From Pseudomonas sp. SL4(2022) (GTDB taxonomy: Bacteria > Pseudomonadota > Gammaproteobacteria > Pseudomonadales > Pseudomonadaceae), in assembly GCF_026625725.1 (NCBI RefSeq), contig NZ_CP113060.1, positions 991,001 to 1,055,000 on the forward strand: a stretch of DNA of 64,000 bases, written 5' to 3'. Both the position numbers and the translations under genes were made by a program. Below the pieces are notes generated by a model. The model was not told the origin of the DNA. It saw only the letters and a program-made list of their open reading frames with translations, and made no database searches. Below, piece after piece: positions 55,965 through 64,000 of this stretch; position 1 is the stretch's first letter, and each line of letters begins with the position of its first letter.

Positions 55965-56465
55965 TTAGGCAGCGGAAGCTTCTTTCTGGTCGCGAATGGC
56001 CGCCAGAGTACGAGCCAGCTTGCTGGTGGCGCCTTGAATCACGCTCATCAGTCGTGCAATAGCTTCGTCGCGAGTTGGCAGCGAAGCCAACACATCGATC
56101 TCGTTTGCTGCGAGGAACTTGCCCTCGAACGCAGCTGCCTTGATCTCGAACTTGTCCTGACCCTTGGCAAACTCTTTGAAAATACGAGCAGCAGCGCCCG
56201 GATGTTCCTTGGAGAATGCAATCAGGGTCGGGCCTTTGAACACGTCGTTGAGAACCGAGTACTCGGTGCCTTCAACGGCGCGCTTGAGCAGGGTATTACG
56301 TACAACACGTACGTATACGCCAGCTTCGCGGGCCTCTTTACGGAGTCCGGTCATAGCGCCTACTGTCACACCGCGGGCATCAGCCACGACAGCGGACAGG
56401 GCACCTTTGGCAGCCTCGTTGACTTCAGCGACGATGGCCTTCTTGTCTTCGAGTTTAATTGCCAC
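55965..56465 (-). CDS. rplJ: 50S ribosomal protein L10
   Basis: 166 residues, [20 protein letters not shown]; base of the L7/L12 stalk. The start codon is GTG at 56465 with AGGAGTT upstream. The L10-L7/L12 complex represses this message in E. coli through a long leader, and a matching spacer of almost 200 bases is present. Confidence 0.99.
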   Translation of the reverse strand: MAIKLEDKKAIVAEVNEAAKGALSAVVADARGVTVGAMTGLRKEAREAGVYVRVVRNTLLKRAVEGTEYSVLNDVFKGPTLIAFSKEHPGAAARIFKEFAKGQDKFEIKAAAFEGKFLAANEIDVLASLPTRDEAIARLMSVIQGATSKLARTLAAIRDQKEASAA

Positions 56466-56640
56466 GGGTTTAACTCCTGCTTGTTACCGTTTCATCCGCC
56501 CGAAGGTGGATGTCGTTTTGGTGTCTGATTCGGTAAGAATCGGGAGCACCATCTGCGTAGGCTGTTGGTTTAAGGCTTTCGCCACCTACGGTCTTGGATA
56601 GCCCCCGCAAAGCAGGGACCCCAAACCTTCAAAACGGCGC
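56466..56640 (-). ncRNA. Ribosomal protein L10 leader
   Basis: Structured leader between rplA and rplJ. It holds the GGTGGCGAAAGCC and CAACAGCCTACGCAGA segments that resemble the L10-binding kink-turn region, and further hairpins closer to the GTG (CCACCTTCGGGCGG). Assigned from position and motif resemblance to the Rfam L10 leader; ends are approximate. Confidence 0.65.
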
Positions 56641-56662
56641 AATCACTGCACCGCTTCATTTA

Positions 56663-57358
56663 TTACGCGTCCAGCGAGCTCTGGTCGATGATCAGACCTG
56701 GGCCCATAGTGGTGCTCAGGGTAACGCGCTTCACGTAGACACCTTTCGAGGTCGACGGCTTCAGACGCTTGAGATCAGAGATCAGGGCTTCAACGTTCTG
56801 CTTCAGTTTCTCGGCATCAAAACCGACCTTACCGACGGAACCGTGGATAATGCCGTTCTTGTCAGTACGGAAGCGTACTTGACCAGCCTTGGCATTCTTC
56901 ACCGCGGTAGCCACGTCAGGAGTCACGGTACCGACTTTCGGGTTAGGCATCAGACCACGAGGGCCGAGCACTTGACCCAACTGACCCACAACGCGCATCG
57001 CATCCGGGGAGGCAATTACTACGTCATAGTTCAGGTCGCCGCCCTTCATTTCAGCAGCCAGATCGTCCATGCCAACGCGGTCAGCGCCGGCAGCCAGAGC
57101 AGCTTCAGCAGCAGGCCCCTGGGTGAACACGGCTACGCGAACGCTTTTACCCGAGCCGTTCGGCAGAACGGTTGCACCACGAACAACCTGGTCGGATTTA
57201 CGCGGGTCAACACCAAGGTTGACGGCAATATCTACAGACTCAGAAAACTTGACTGCCGACAGCTCAGCCAGCAGAGCGGCCGCTTCAACGAAGTTGTAAG
57301 CCTTACCAGCTTCAACCTTCTCAGCGATTGCCTTTTGACGCTTGGTCAACTTAGCCAT
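56663..57358 (-). CDS. rplA: 50S ribosomal protein L1
   Basis: 231 residues, [20 protein letters not shown], with [17 protein letters not shown] and SLDA at the end. L1 stalk protein guiding deacylated tRNA out, and in E. coli the repressor of the rplK-rplA message. Its ATG overlaps the rplK stop by one base. Confidence 0.99.
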   Translation of the reverse strand: MAKLTKRQKAIAEKVEAGKAYNFVEAAALLAELSAVKFSESVDIAVNLGVDPRKSDQVVRGATVLPNGSGKSVRVAVFTQGPAAEAALAAGADRVGMDDLAAEMKGGDLNYDVVIASPDAMRVVGQLGQVLGPRGLMPNPKVGTVTPDVATAVKNAKAGQVRFRTDKNGIIHGSVGKVGFDAEKLKQNVEALISDLKRLKPSTSKGVYVKRVTLSTTMGPGLIIDQSSLDA

Positions 57359-57789
57359 TACACACCCTCCACGTTGAGGCCCATGCTACGAGCGGAGCCG
57401 GCGATAGTACGCACAGCTGCGTCCATATCAGCGGCAGTCAGATCAGCCTGCTTGGTTTTGGCGATCTCTTCCAGCTGAGCACGAGTGACAGTACCAACCT
57501 TGACGCTGTTCGGACGAGCCGAACCGCTGGTCAGGCCAGCAGCCTTCTTCAGCAGAACTGAAGCCGGGGTGCTTTTGGTTTCAAAGGTGAAGCTACGGTC
57601 GCTGTAAACGGTGATGATCACAGGAGTCGGCAGACCAGGTTCCATGCCCTGGGTACGGGCGTTGAACGCCTTGCAGAACTCCATGATGTTCACGCCATGC
57701 TGACCGAGAGCCGGACCGACGGGTGGCGACGGATTGGCTTGTGCAGCCTTTACTTGCAGCTTGATATAAGCCGTAATTTTCTTAGCCAT
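57358..57789 (-). CDS. rplK: 50S ribosomal protein L11
   Basis: 143 residues, [20 protein letters not shown] and the conserved [18 protein letters not shown]. It binds the GTPase-associated centre and is needed for RelA activation. Preceded by a hairpin after nusG. Confidence 0.99.
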   Translation of the reverse strand: MAKKITAYIKLQVKAAQANPSPPVGPALGQHGVNIMEFCKAFNARTQGMEPGLPTPVIITVYSDRSFTFETKSTPASVLLKKAAGLTSGSARPNSVKVGTVTRAQLEEIAKTKQADLTAADMDAAVRTIAGSARSMGLNVEGV

Positions 57790-57857
57790 GAGTTACTCCA
57801 GTTTTGGGTTCTAGCGCCTTACGGCTCCCCAGTTATTGCCTATTTATCCCAGTGACG

Positions 57858-57886
57858 ACAAAACCCCGCAGCCCAGGGCTGCGGGG
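57858..57886 (-). terminator. Terminator-like hairpin between nusG and rplK
   Basis: CCCCGCAGCCC / GGGCTGCGGGG almost back to back, followed on the minus strand by TTTTG. It separates the secE-nusG unit from the L11 operon. Confidence 0.75.
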
Positions 57887-57905
57887 TAAGGGATGCTTGT
57901 GTCAG

Positions 57906-58439
57906 TTATGCCTTTTCGACCTGACTAAACTCCAGCTCGACCGGCGTAGAGCGACCAAAGATGGTCACTGCAACCTGAATTCGGCTCTTCTCGTAGTTCA
58001 CTTCTTCAACCACACCACTGAAATCGGCAAACGGACCGTCAGTCACGCGCACCATCTCACCGGGCTCAAACAGTGTTTTTGGCTTAGGCTTGTCGCCGCT
58101 ATCAGCAACACGACGCAGAATTGCATCAGCCTCTTTCTCGGTAATAGGCGCAGGCTTGTCAGCCGTCCCACCGATAAAGCCCATGACGCGAGGGGTGTCC
58201 TTGATTAAGTGCCAAGTCGCCTCGCTCATTTCCATCTGCACCAGAACATAGCCTGGAAAGAACTTACGCTCGCTCTTACGCTTCTGGCCATTACGCATCT
58301 CTACCACTTCTTCGGTAGGGACCAGAATTTCACCAAAAACGTCTTCCATACCAGCAAGCTTAACGCGCTCGATCAGCGAGCGCATAACATGCTTCTCGTA
58401 ACCCGAGTAAGCATGCACAACGTACCAACGCTTAGCCAC
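57906..58439 (-). CDS. nusG: Transcription termination/antitermination factor NusG
   Basis: 177 residues. The NGN domain ([32 protein letters not shown]) binds the polymerase clamp; the C-terminal KOW domain ([20 protein letters not shown]) binds Rho or S10. Nine bases after secE, the conserved pair. Confidence 0.99.
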   Translation of the reverse strand: MAKRWYVVHAYSGYEKHVMRSLIERVKLAGMEDVFGEILVPTEEVVEMRNGQKRKSERKFFPGYVLVQMEMSEATWHLIKDTPRVMGFIGGTADKPAPITEKEADAILRRVADSGDKPKPKTLFEPGEMVRVTDGPFADFSGVVEEVNYEKSRIQVAVTIFGRSTPVELEFSQVEKA

Positions 58440-58448
58440 GGGACACCT

Positions 58449-58817
58449 TTAACCGACAATCAACGAAACAATCCAACCAAGCAGGGAATCAAGCCCCCAC
58501 AACAGCAACGCCATCACCAAAACAACAGCAACAACAATCAGAGTTGTCTGCGTGGTTTCCTGGCGAGTTGGCCAAACGACCTTACGAATTTCAACGCGAG
58601 CTTCTTTTGCCAGCACCCAGAATGCTTGACCCTTCGAGGTTTGCAGCGCAATCATACCAGCCACCACAGCAATAACCAGCAGGGCTAGAACACGATACAG
58701 AATTGGCTCAGCAGAGAAATACTGATTACCAACCACGCCAGCAACCACCAGAGCAGCAACAGCCAGCCACTTAAGCAGATCAAAGCGGGATTCTTTGGCC
58801 TCAGCCTTAACATTCAT
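58449..58817 (-). CDS. secE: Preprotein translocase subunit SecE
   Basis: 122 residues, three-helix Gammaproteobacterial form: hydrophobic segments near 17-33, 40-58 and 93-117, with the conserved EVRKVVWPTRQETTQTT type motif (here EIRKVVWPTRQETTQTT) before the last. It clamps SecY (31820). Confidence 0.98.
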   Translation of the reverse strand: MNVKAEAKESRFDLLKWLAVAALVVAGVVGNQYFSAEPILYRVLALLVIAVVAGMIALQTSKGQAFWVLAKEARVEIRKVVWPTRQETTQTTLIVVAVVLVMALLLWGLDSLLGWIVSLIVG

Positions 58818-58859
58818 CTACTAATATCCTGTAAAAAGACGCGCCAAATTCTAGGAAAA

Positions 58860-58935
58860 TGGCAGGTCAGGAGGGAATCGAACCCCCAACCTACGGTTTT
58901 GGAGACCGTCGCTCTGCCAATTGAGCTACTGACCT
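58860..58935 (-). tRNA. trnW: tRNA-Trp (anticodon CCA)
   Basis: Seventy-six bases with full cloverleaf: acceptor AGGTCAG / CTGACCT, anticodon loop with CCA, T-loop GGTTCGATTCC, encoded 3' GCCA. It sits between tufB and secE as in other Pseudomonas. Confidence 0.97.
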
Positions 58936-58988
58936 AAAACAGAATCAGGCCGACCATTATGCCGGCCCGAACAAAGCAGATCAATCGA

Positions 58989-60182
58989 TTAAGCGATGAT
59001 CTTTGCAACTACGCCGGCGCCGACGGTACGACCGCCTTCACGAATGGCGAAACGCAGACCTTCTTCCATTGCGATGGTTTTGATCAGAGTGACAGTCATC
59101 TGGATGTTGTCACCTGGCATTACCATCTCAACGCCTTCCGGCAGTTCGCAGTTACCAGTTACGTCAGTAGTACGGAAGTAGAACTGAGGACGGTAGCCTT
59201 TGAAGAACGGAGTATGACGACCGCCTTCTTCTTTGCTCAACACATACACTTCTGCAGTGAAGGTGGTGTGCGGCTTAACCGAACCTGGCTTGACCAGAAC
59301 CTGGCCACGCTCTACGTCGTCACGCTTGGTGCCGCGCAGCAGAACGCCGCAGTTCTCGCCAGCACGACCTTCATCGAGCAGCTTGCGGAACATTTCAACA
59401 CCGGTACAGGTGGTCTTGGTGGTATCACGCAGACCAACGATTTCGATTTCTTCCTGGATCTTGACGATACCGCGTTCGATACGACCAGTTACCACGGTGC
59501 CACGACCGGAGATCGAGAATACGTCTTCGATTGGCATCAGGAACGGCTTGTCGATTGCACGAACCGGCTCAGGGATGTAGCTGTCCAGAGTTTCAACCAG
59601 CTTCTTAACAGCGCTGGTGCCCATTTCGTTGTCGTCTTGGCCGTTCAGAGCCATCAGAGCGGAACCGATGATGATCGGAGTGTCGTCGCCTGGGAAATCG
59701 TAAGTGCTGAGCAGGTCACGCACTTCCATTTCAACCAGCTCCAGCAGCTCAGCGTCGTCAACCATGTCAGCCTTGTTCAGGAAGACAACGATGTACGGAA
59801 CGCCCACCTGACGGGACAGCAGGATGTGCTCACGAGTTTGCGGCATCGGACCATCAGCGGCCGAGCAAACCAGGATAGCGCCGTCCATCTGCGCAGCACC
59901 GGTGATCATGTTTTTTACGTAGTCGGCGTGACCTGGGCAGTCAACGTGCGCGTAGTGACGCACAGACGAGTCGTATTCAACGTGAGCGGTGTTGATGGTG
60001 ATACCGCGAGCTTTTTCTTCTGGAGCGCTGTCGATCTTGTCGAAGTCAACCTTGGCCGAACCGAATACCTCGGAGCAGACGCGGGTCAGAGCAGCAGTAA
60101 GAGTGGTTTTACCGTGGTCAACGTGACCGATAGTACCAACGTTGACGTGCGGCTTGTTACGCTCAAACTTTTCTTTAGCCAT
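58989..60182 (-). CDS. tufB: Elongation factor Tu, copy 2
   Basis: 397 residues, identical in protein sequence to the copy at 42489. About 13 silent base differences were counted, clustered at the two ends. Start at 60182 with GGGAGG upstream; the frame extends to 60233 without support. It is co-transcribed with tRNA-Tyr, -Gly and -Thr as in E. coli. Confidence 0.99.
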   Translation of the reverse strand: MAKEKFERNKPHVNVGTIGHVDHGKTTLTAALTRVCSEVFGSAKVDFDKIDSAPEEKARGITINTAHVEYDSSVRHYAHVDCPGHADYVKNMITGAAQMDGAILVCSAADGPMPQTREHILLSRQVGVPYIVVFLNKADMVDDAELLELVEMEVRDLLSTYDFPGDDTPIIIGSALMALNGQDDNEMGTSAVKKLVETLDSYIPEPVRAIDKPFLMPIEDVFSISGRGTVVTGRIERGIVKIQEEIEIVGLRDTTKTTCTGVEMFRKLLDEGRAGENCGVLLRGTKRDDVERGQVLVKPGSVKPHTTFTAEVYVLSKEEGGRHTPFFKGYRPQFYFRTTDVTGNCELPEGVEMVMPGDNIQMTVTLIKTIAMEEGLRFAIREGGRTVGAGVVAKIIA

Positions 60183-60265
60183 TTTGACTGCCTCCCAGAG
60201 AAGAATTGACCAAGTATCACAGCCATAAAACAAAGGCAGATACTCTCATATCTGCCTTCATCAAA

Positions 60266-60341
60266 TGGAGCTCATGAGCGGACTTGAACCGCTGACCTCA
60301 CCCTTACCAAGGGTGTGCTCTACCAACTGAGCTACATGAGC
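60266..60341 (-). tRNA. trnT: tRNA-Thr (anticodon GGT)
   Basis: Seventy-six bases: acceptor GCTCATG / CATGAGC, anticodon arm ACCCTTGGTAAGGGT, encoded 3' TCCA. Last tRNA before tufB. Confidence 0.97.
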
Positions 60342-60367
60342 GAAACACATTGCAAGAGCAGCAATGC

Positions 60368-60441
<74 letters not shown>

Positions 60442-60465
60442 GTAGCCTGCAGCTCTCGCTAAATC

Positions 60466-60550
60466 TGGTGGAGGGAGAAGGATTCGAACCTTCGAAGTCG
60501 ATGACGTCAGATTTACAGTCTGATCCCTTTGGCCACTCGGGAATCCCTCC
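60466..60550 (-). tRNA. trnY: tRNA-Tyr (anticodon GTA)
   Basis: Eighty-five bases with the long variable arm of class II tRNAs: acceptor GGAGGGA / TCCCTCC, anticodon CTGTAAA, encoded 3' ACCA. First gene of the tRNA-tufB operon. Confidence 0.97.
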
Positions 60551-60562
60551 AAACGGGGCGGC

Positions 60563-60591
60563 ATTCTGTTTCGATGCCGACCTACTGTCAA
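60563..60591 (-). promoter_or_regulatory. Predicted tRNA-Tyr-Gly-Thr-tufB promoter
   Basis: Minus strand: TTGACA, 17 bases, CAGAAT, then the GC-only discriminator GCCGCCCC, typical of stable-RNA promoters under stringent control. An AT-rich stretch lies just upstream. Confidence 0.78.
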
Positions 60592-60691
60592 GCAATTTCT
60601 CATTAAAAAACCTGAGGTTAGCTAATTTGACAGCAACTTCGCAGATCACTTGTTAGCGCCACCCTGCGAAGCGGGCGCCATTCTATGCATT

Positions 60692-61363
60692 CTATTGAAC
60701 ACTTGCAACCCCTTCACACGGCATTAATTGATGTTGTAAGCCTTTGAAGTCAAAAGCTAAACGCTGCAGCAGGGCATCATCAGCCAGACGCCGACTTTCC
60801 GGGGCAATACGCACCCAGAAACTGCGGTGCGCGCGGGTCAACTCACGCAAGGAAGGCTCGTAGCCGGCATCGCGCAGACGCTGCATGACACTGGCAGCGG
60901 AATCACTGCGTGGAAAGATACCCAAGGAAATACCATTAGCCAGATCGCCCTGGGTAATGATGTAGCTATCAATCTTGCGAGCCTGCAGCTCACGTAATTG
61001 CCGCAAAGAGGCCTGACGCGAAGCCAGAGGCGGCAGATACACCCAGTAATCGACACCCGCCGCAGCATCCATACTCTGCACACGCGACTGAATATCCAGA
61101 CTAAGCAACCGCTGCTCAACCGAAGCAGCCTCTGCAGCCACCTCAAAGCTACCCAAAAACAGACAGACAGCCTCCGCTACGGGCGCCGCCACCACATCTC
61201 GACGTGCAGGAGCGCTGGATTCACTGAGCAATCGAATATCGCGCTTGCTCTCCTGCGCCATATTCAGCGGCGCGATCTCAGTAACCCGCAGCGGTGCCTG
61301 CTGCTGGTGCCAGACGTAGTAAAACAGATTCAAAACCACTAACCACAAGAACATCCAGCGCAT
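60692..61363 (-). CDS. SPOR-domain membrane protein
   Basis: About 223 residues: one N-terminal membrane helix (MRWMFLWLVVLNLFYYVW), a linker, and a C-terminal SPOR domain (VCLFLGSFEVAAEAASVEQRL, through GISLGIFPRSDSAASVMQRL). SPOR domains bind denuded septal peptidoglycan. ATG 61363 was chosen because GAGGT precedes it; the frame opens 8 codons earlier inside coaX overlap. It follows coaX by 8 bases as in other Pseudomonas (birA-coaX-SPOR operon). Confidence 0.88.
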   Translation of the reverse strand: MRWMFLWLVVLNLFYYVWHQQQAPLRVTEIAPLNMAQESKRDIRLLSESSAPARRDVVAAPVAEAVCLFLGSFEVAAEAASVEQRLLSLDIQSRVQSMDAAAGVDYWVYLPPLASRQASLRQLRELQARKIDSYIITQGDLANGISLGIFPRSDSAASVMQRLRDAGYEPSLRELTRAHRSFWVRIAPESRRLADDALLQRLAFDFKGLQHQLMPCEGVASVQ

Positions 61364-61371
61364 GCATGACC

Positions 61372-62112
61372 TCAATCTACGGGGCAAGCGATCGCCAAGC
61401 CGATAAACACCAGATCTGGCACAACCTGCGCCCCAGGAATTTCATCAACAACCAGAGCCGCATCGCCACCGGTCAAAAACACATCGAATGAATTGCCCAG
61501 ACATTCAACTGCCGCCGCCAGCTGGCCACTGACAAAACCACGCAGCATCAATAGACAACCACGCTCAACCGCCTCTGCCGTCGAACGCCCAGGCGAAAAC
61601 CCCCTAAGCGCCTGAGCTGCCTCATCCGCGTCATAGCGTGTTCTGCGCGTATGGGTACGCAACTGAGTGCGCATCAACGGCAAACCAGGACAAATAAACC
61701 CACCCAGATGCTGCCCCTCGGCAGTGACAAAGTCAGATGTGACAGCGGTACCAAGGTCAATCACCAGGCAGCCACGTCGAGATAACTGATAAGCCCCAAC
61801 AACTGCCAACCAGCGATCAGACCCAAGGCGCTCATACTGCTCATAGCCGTTACGCACCCCCGCAAGCTCAGTAGCCGGTCCTGCACGCAGACACACAACA
61901 GCAAAAGCAGTTTCGAGCAACGCCATTAAAGAGGTCGTTTCATCGTCACTGCGCACACTCACCAAACGACAAGTACGTAGCCGCGCACCCTGCTCTCGAA
62001 CCGCCAGCAACAGCGCCTGATCGGAGTCAACGACACCACCCGCAACAGCCGAAGCCCCATCAAGCAAGCGCCACTTGATCAATGTATTACCGCAGTCGAG
62101 CTCAAGAATCAT
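61372..62112 (-). CDS. coaX: Type III pantothenate kinase
   Basis: 246 residues of the ASKHA fold, first step of coenzyme A synthesis: phosphate-1 motif [15 protein letters not shown], substrate region [14 protein letters not shown], phosphate-2 motif [14 protein letters not shown]. Type III enzymes escape CoA feedback and pantothenamide inhibition. Overlaps the birA end by 11 bases; the GTG one codon earlier is less likely. Confidence 0.96.
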   Translation of the reverse strand: MILELDCGNTLIKWRLLDGASAVAGGVVDSDQALLLAVREQGARLRTCRLVSVRSDDETTSLMALLETAFAVVCLRAGPATELAGVRNGYEQYERLGSDRWLAVVGAYQLSRRGCLVIDLGTAVTSDFVTAEGQHLGGFICPGLPLMRTQLRTHTRRTRYDADEAAQALRGFSPGRSTAEAVERGCLLMLRGFVSGQLAAAVECLGNSFDVFLTGGDAALVVDEIPGAQVVPDLVFIGLAIACPVD

Positions 62113-63067
62113 CACGCAACCTCAGACTAAGCTCGCCGCCACTGAAAACACGCTCCACACCTTCGACCTGCAGCCGAATGGCACCCGACTGATCCACACC
62201 AAGCACCACCCCTTCAACAGGCGCGCTACCTGCCGTCAACGCGACAGGACGCAACTGCCATAGATGATTACGCTGCCATTCATCTTGCAGCGCAGAAAAA
62301 CCATCCCCCAGCTGGACTTCGAGGTAGCGGGACAGCTGCCGATTGAGTGCACGCACCAACGCATTACGATCCAGCTGATACCCCAACTCAACCCGCATAG
62401 ACGTCCAGGCCTGACCAATTGTGCCGGACTCCGCAGCCAGCATATTCACGTTCAAACCGATGCCAATTACCACATGGCAAACATCTGCCGGATCACCGGA
62501 CAACTCCAACAGGATACCGGCCAACTTACGCTCGCCGACTAGCACATCGTTGGGCCACTTCAATCCAGCAGAGGAAACACCGTGATCGCGAACGACCTGC
62601 AGCAGCGCCAACCCTACAGCCAGGCTCATACCTTCCAGCTGCCGCATGCCCCCCTCAATGCGCAACACGAGGCTGTAATAGATGTTTTCACCGAAAGGAC
62701 TGACCCAACTGCGCCCGCGCCGACCGCGCCCGCTAGTCTGCCGCTCAGCCAACACATAGAACGGTAGCGCTGGCGATGACGGCAAAAGCCGCAACGCCTC
62801 AGCATTGGTCGAGTCGAGACTAGGAACCACATAAGCCTGCCAACCAGGCCCATCATCCTGGACATTCAAGCACTGCGCGTCCAACAACCTCAACGGTGCC
62901 TCTAACCGGTAACCGCGGCCACGCACCTTATGCACCGACAAACCCAGCTCGGCTTGTAGCGCCTGCAGTTTCTTCCACACCGCAGCACGACTAACACCCA
63001 ATTCAGCACCGAGGGCTTCTCCGGAGTGGAAGCGCCCGTCCTGAAGGAGCCTTAACAATGAAAGCAT
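62102..63067 (-). CDS. birA: Biotin-protein ligase / biotin operon repressor BirA
   Basis: 321 residues. An N-terminal winged helix ([31 protein letters not shown]) gives repressor function. The central ligase has the adenylate motif [20 protein letters not shown] and [17 protein letters not shown], and a C-terminal SH3-like cap follows. It attaches biotin to AccB. ATG 63067 ([11 protein letters not shown]) fits the family; earlier codons reach back to 63097. Confidence 0.96.
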   Translation of the reverse strand: MLSLLRLLQDGRFHSGEALGAELGVSRAAVWKKLQALQAELGLSVHKVRGRGYRLEAPLRLLDAQCLNVQDDGPGWQAYVVPSLDSTNAEALRLLPSSPALPFYVLAERQTSGRGRRGRSWVSPFGENIYYSLVLRIEGGMRQLEGMSLAVGLALLQVVRDHGVSSAGLKWPNDVLVGERKLAGILLELSGDPADVCHVVIGIGLNVNMLAAESGTIGQAWTSMRVELGYQLDRNALVRALNRQLSRYLEVQLGDGFSALQDEWQRNHLWQLRPVALTAGSAPVEGVVLGVDQSGAIRLQVEGVERVFSGGELSLRLRDDS

Positions 63068-63167
63068 GCGAGTCCTACCAGCAAATGAGGCACGCATGAT
63101 AGCGACGTGCCGTAATGTTGCCTATCAAAGCCGCGACAGTGGCTGGTTTGTTTTTGCGGGTAAAAGT

Positions 63168-63201
63168 AAAACCCCCGACCGTTTTCACGATCGGGGGTTT
63201 T
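63168..63201 (-). terminator. rrn operon terminator
   Basis: Minus strand AAAACCCCCGATCG...GTCGGGGGTTTT followed by ACTTTTA, just after 5S rRNA. Confidence 0.88.
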
Positions 63202-63208
63202 GGTATAG

Positions 63209-63328
63209 GTGCTTGACGATGACCTACTCTCACATGGGGAAACCCCACACTACCATCGGCGATGCATCGTTTCACTACTGAGTTCGGGATGGGATCAGGT
63301 GGTTCCAATGCTCTATGGTCGTCAAGCG
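63209..63328 (-). rRNA. rrf: 5S ribosomal RNA
   Basis: About 120 bases; the ends pair (GCTTGACGA / TCGTCAAGC) and the core reads CCCATCCCGAACTCAGTAGT, GAAACGATGCATCGCCGATG as in Pseudomonas 5S. Ends are set by comparison and may be off by a base or two. Confidence 0.96.
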
Positions 63329-63459
63329 ATTCAGCTGGGATATCGTCGCGAGACGCTATCCCGAATTGGGTATGTGATGTCTTGGTTTGTAGTTGAGCAA
63401 ATTTTCGGCTGTTGCAGTCTTCATAGAGACACACAAACATCAAATTGTTTGGGTGTTAT

Positions 63460-64000
<541 letters not shown>

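Noticed and set aside
60600..60690. GC-rich imperfect hairpin after the SPOR gene as a terminator
   Set aside because: The stem GCGCC / GGCGC lacks a T-run, and the region mainly serves the tRNA promoter; not strong enough to list.

Overview
The window is a stretch of a Pseudomonas chromosome (Gammaproteobacteria). The evidence is its GC-rich coding bias, the gene order uvrA - ferritin - rplQ to rpsJ - tufA - fusA - rpsG - rpsL - rpoC - rpoB - rplLJAK - nusG - secE - tRNA-Trp - tufB - tRNAs - coaX - birA - rrn, and protein sequences that read like the P. aeruginosa PA4232-PA4280 and PA4063-PA4069 regions.

Region 1 (1-10.6 kb) resembles PA4064-PA4069. It has an ABC ATPase (cut by the window edge), an FtsX-type permease and a DUF3299 periplasmic protein, which belong to a zinc-starvation cluster in P. 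aeruginosa. These are followed by an OmpW-family porin (oprG) and two nucleotide-sugar enzyme-like proteins. A six-gene TonB2-type energy-transduction operon (DUF3450, TtpC/ExbB-like, ExbB, ExbD, TonB, TPR protein) and a DUF2946 gene lie between DUF3299 and oprG. The operon has a good Fur-box match at its start, and oprG has an Anr/FNR-type box at its promoter.

Region 2 (10.6-23.1 kb) is accessory. An operon-like set (monooxygenase-fold membrane protein, Tat-exported amidohydrolase, MFS exporter, isochorismatase-family hydrolase) diverges from a winged-helix/ATPase (STAND-like) regulator. A convergent paralogue of that regulator, a GlxA-type AraC regulator and an MscS channel with a cyclic-nucleotide-binding domain follow. 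Gene debris (a LysR helix-turn-helix remnant, a frameshifted regulator tail, an IS5 transposase N-terminus) shows past rearrangement here.

Region 3 (23.1-28.6 kb) holds ssb, an MFS transporter, uvrA and a haem-ligand-lacking bacterioferritin homologue.

Region 4 (28.6-60.6 kb) is the transcription/translation supercluster, all on the minus strand: alpha, spc, S10, str, beta (rpoBC), L10/L11, nusG-secE, tufB and four tRNAs. Strong sigma70-type promoters can be read ahead of the tRNA-Tyr operon, rpsL, rpsJ and rpsM. An attenuator sits between rplL and rpoB, and a strong terminator-like hairpin sits inside the spc operon between rpsN and rpsH.

Region 5 (60.7-64 kb) has a SPOR-domain protein, coaX and birA. 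These are followed upstream by 5S rRNA and the 3' end of 23S rRNA of an rrn operon that continues beyond the window.
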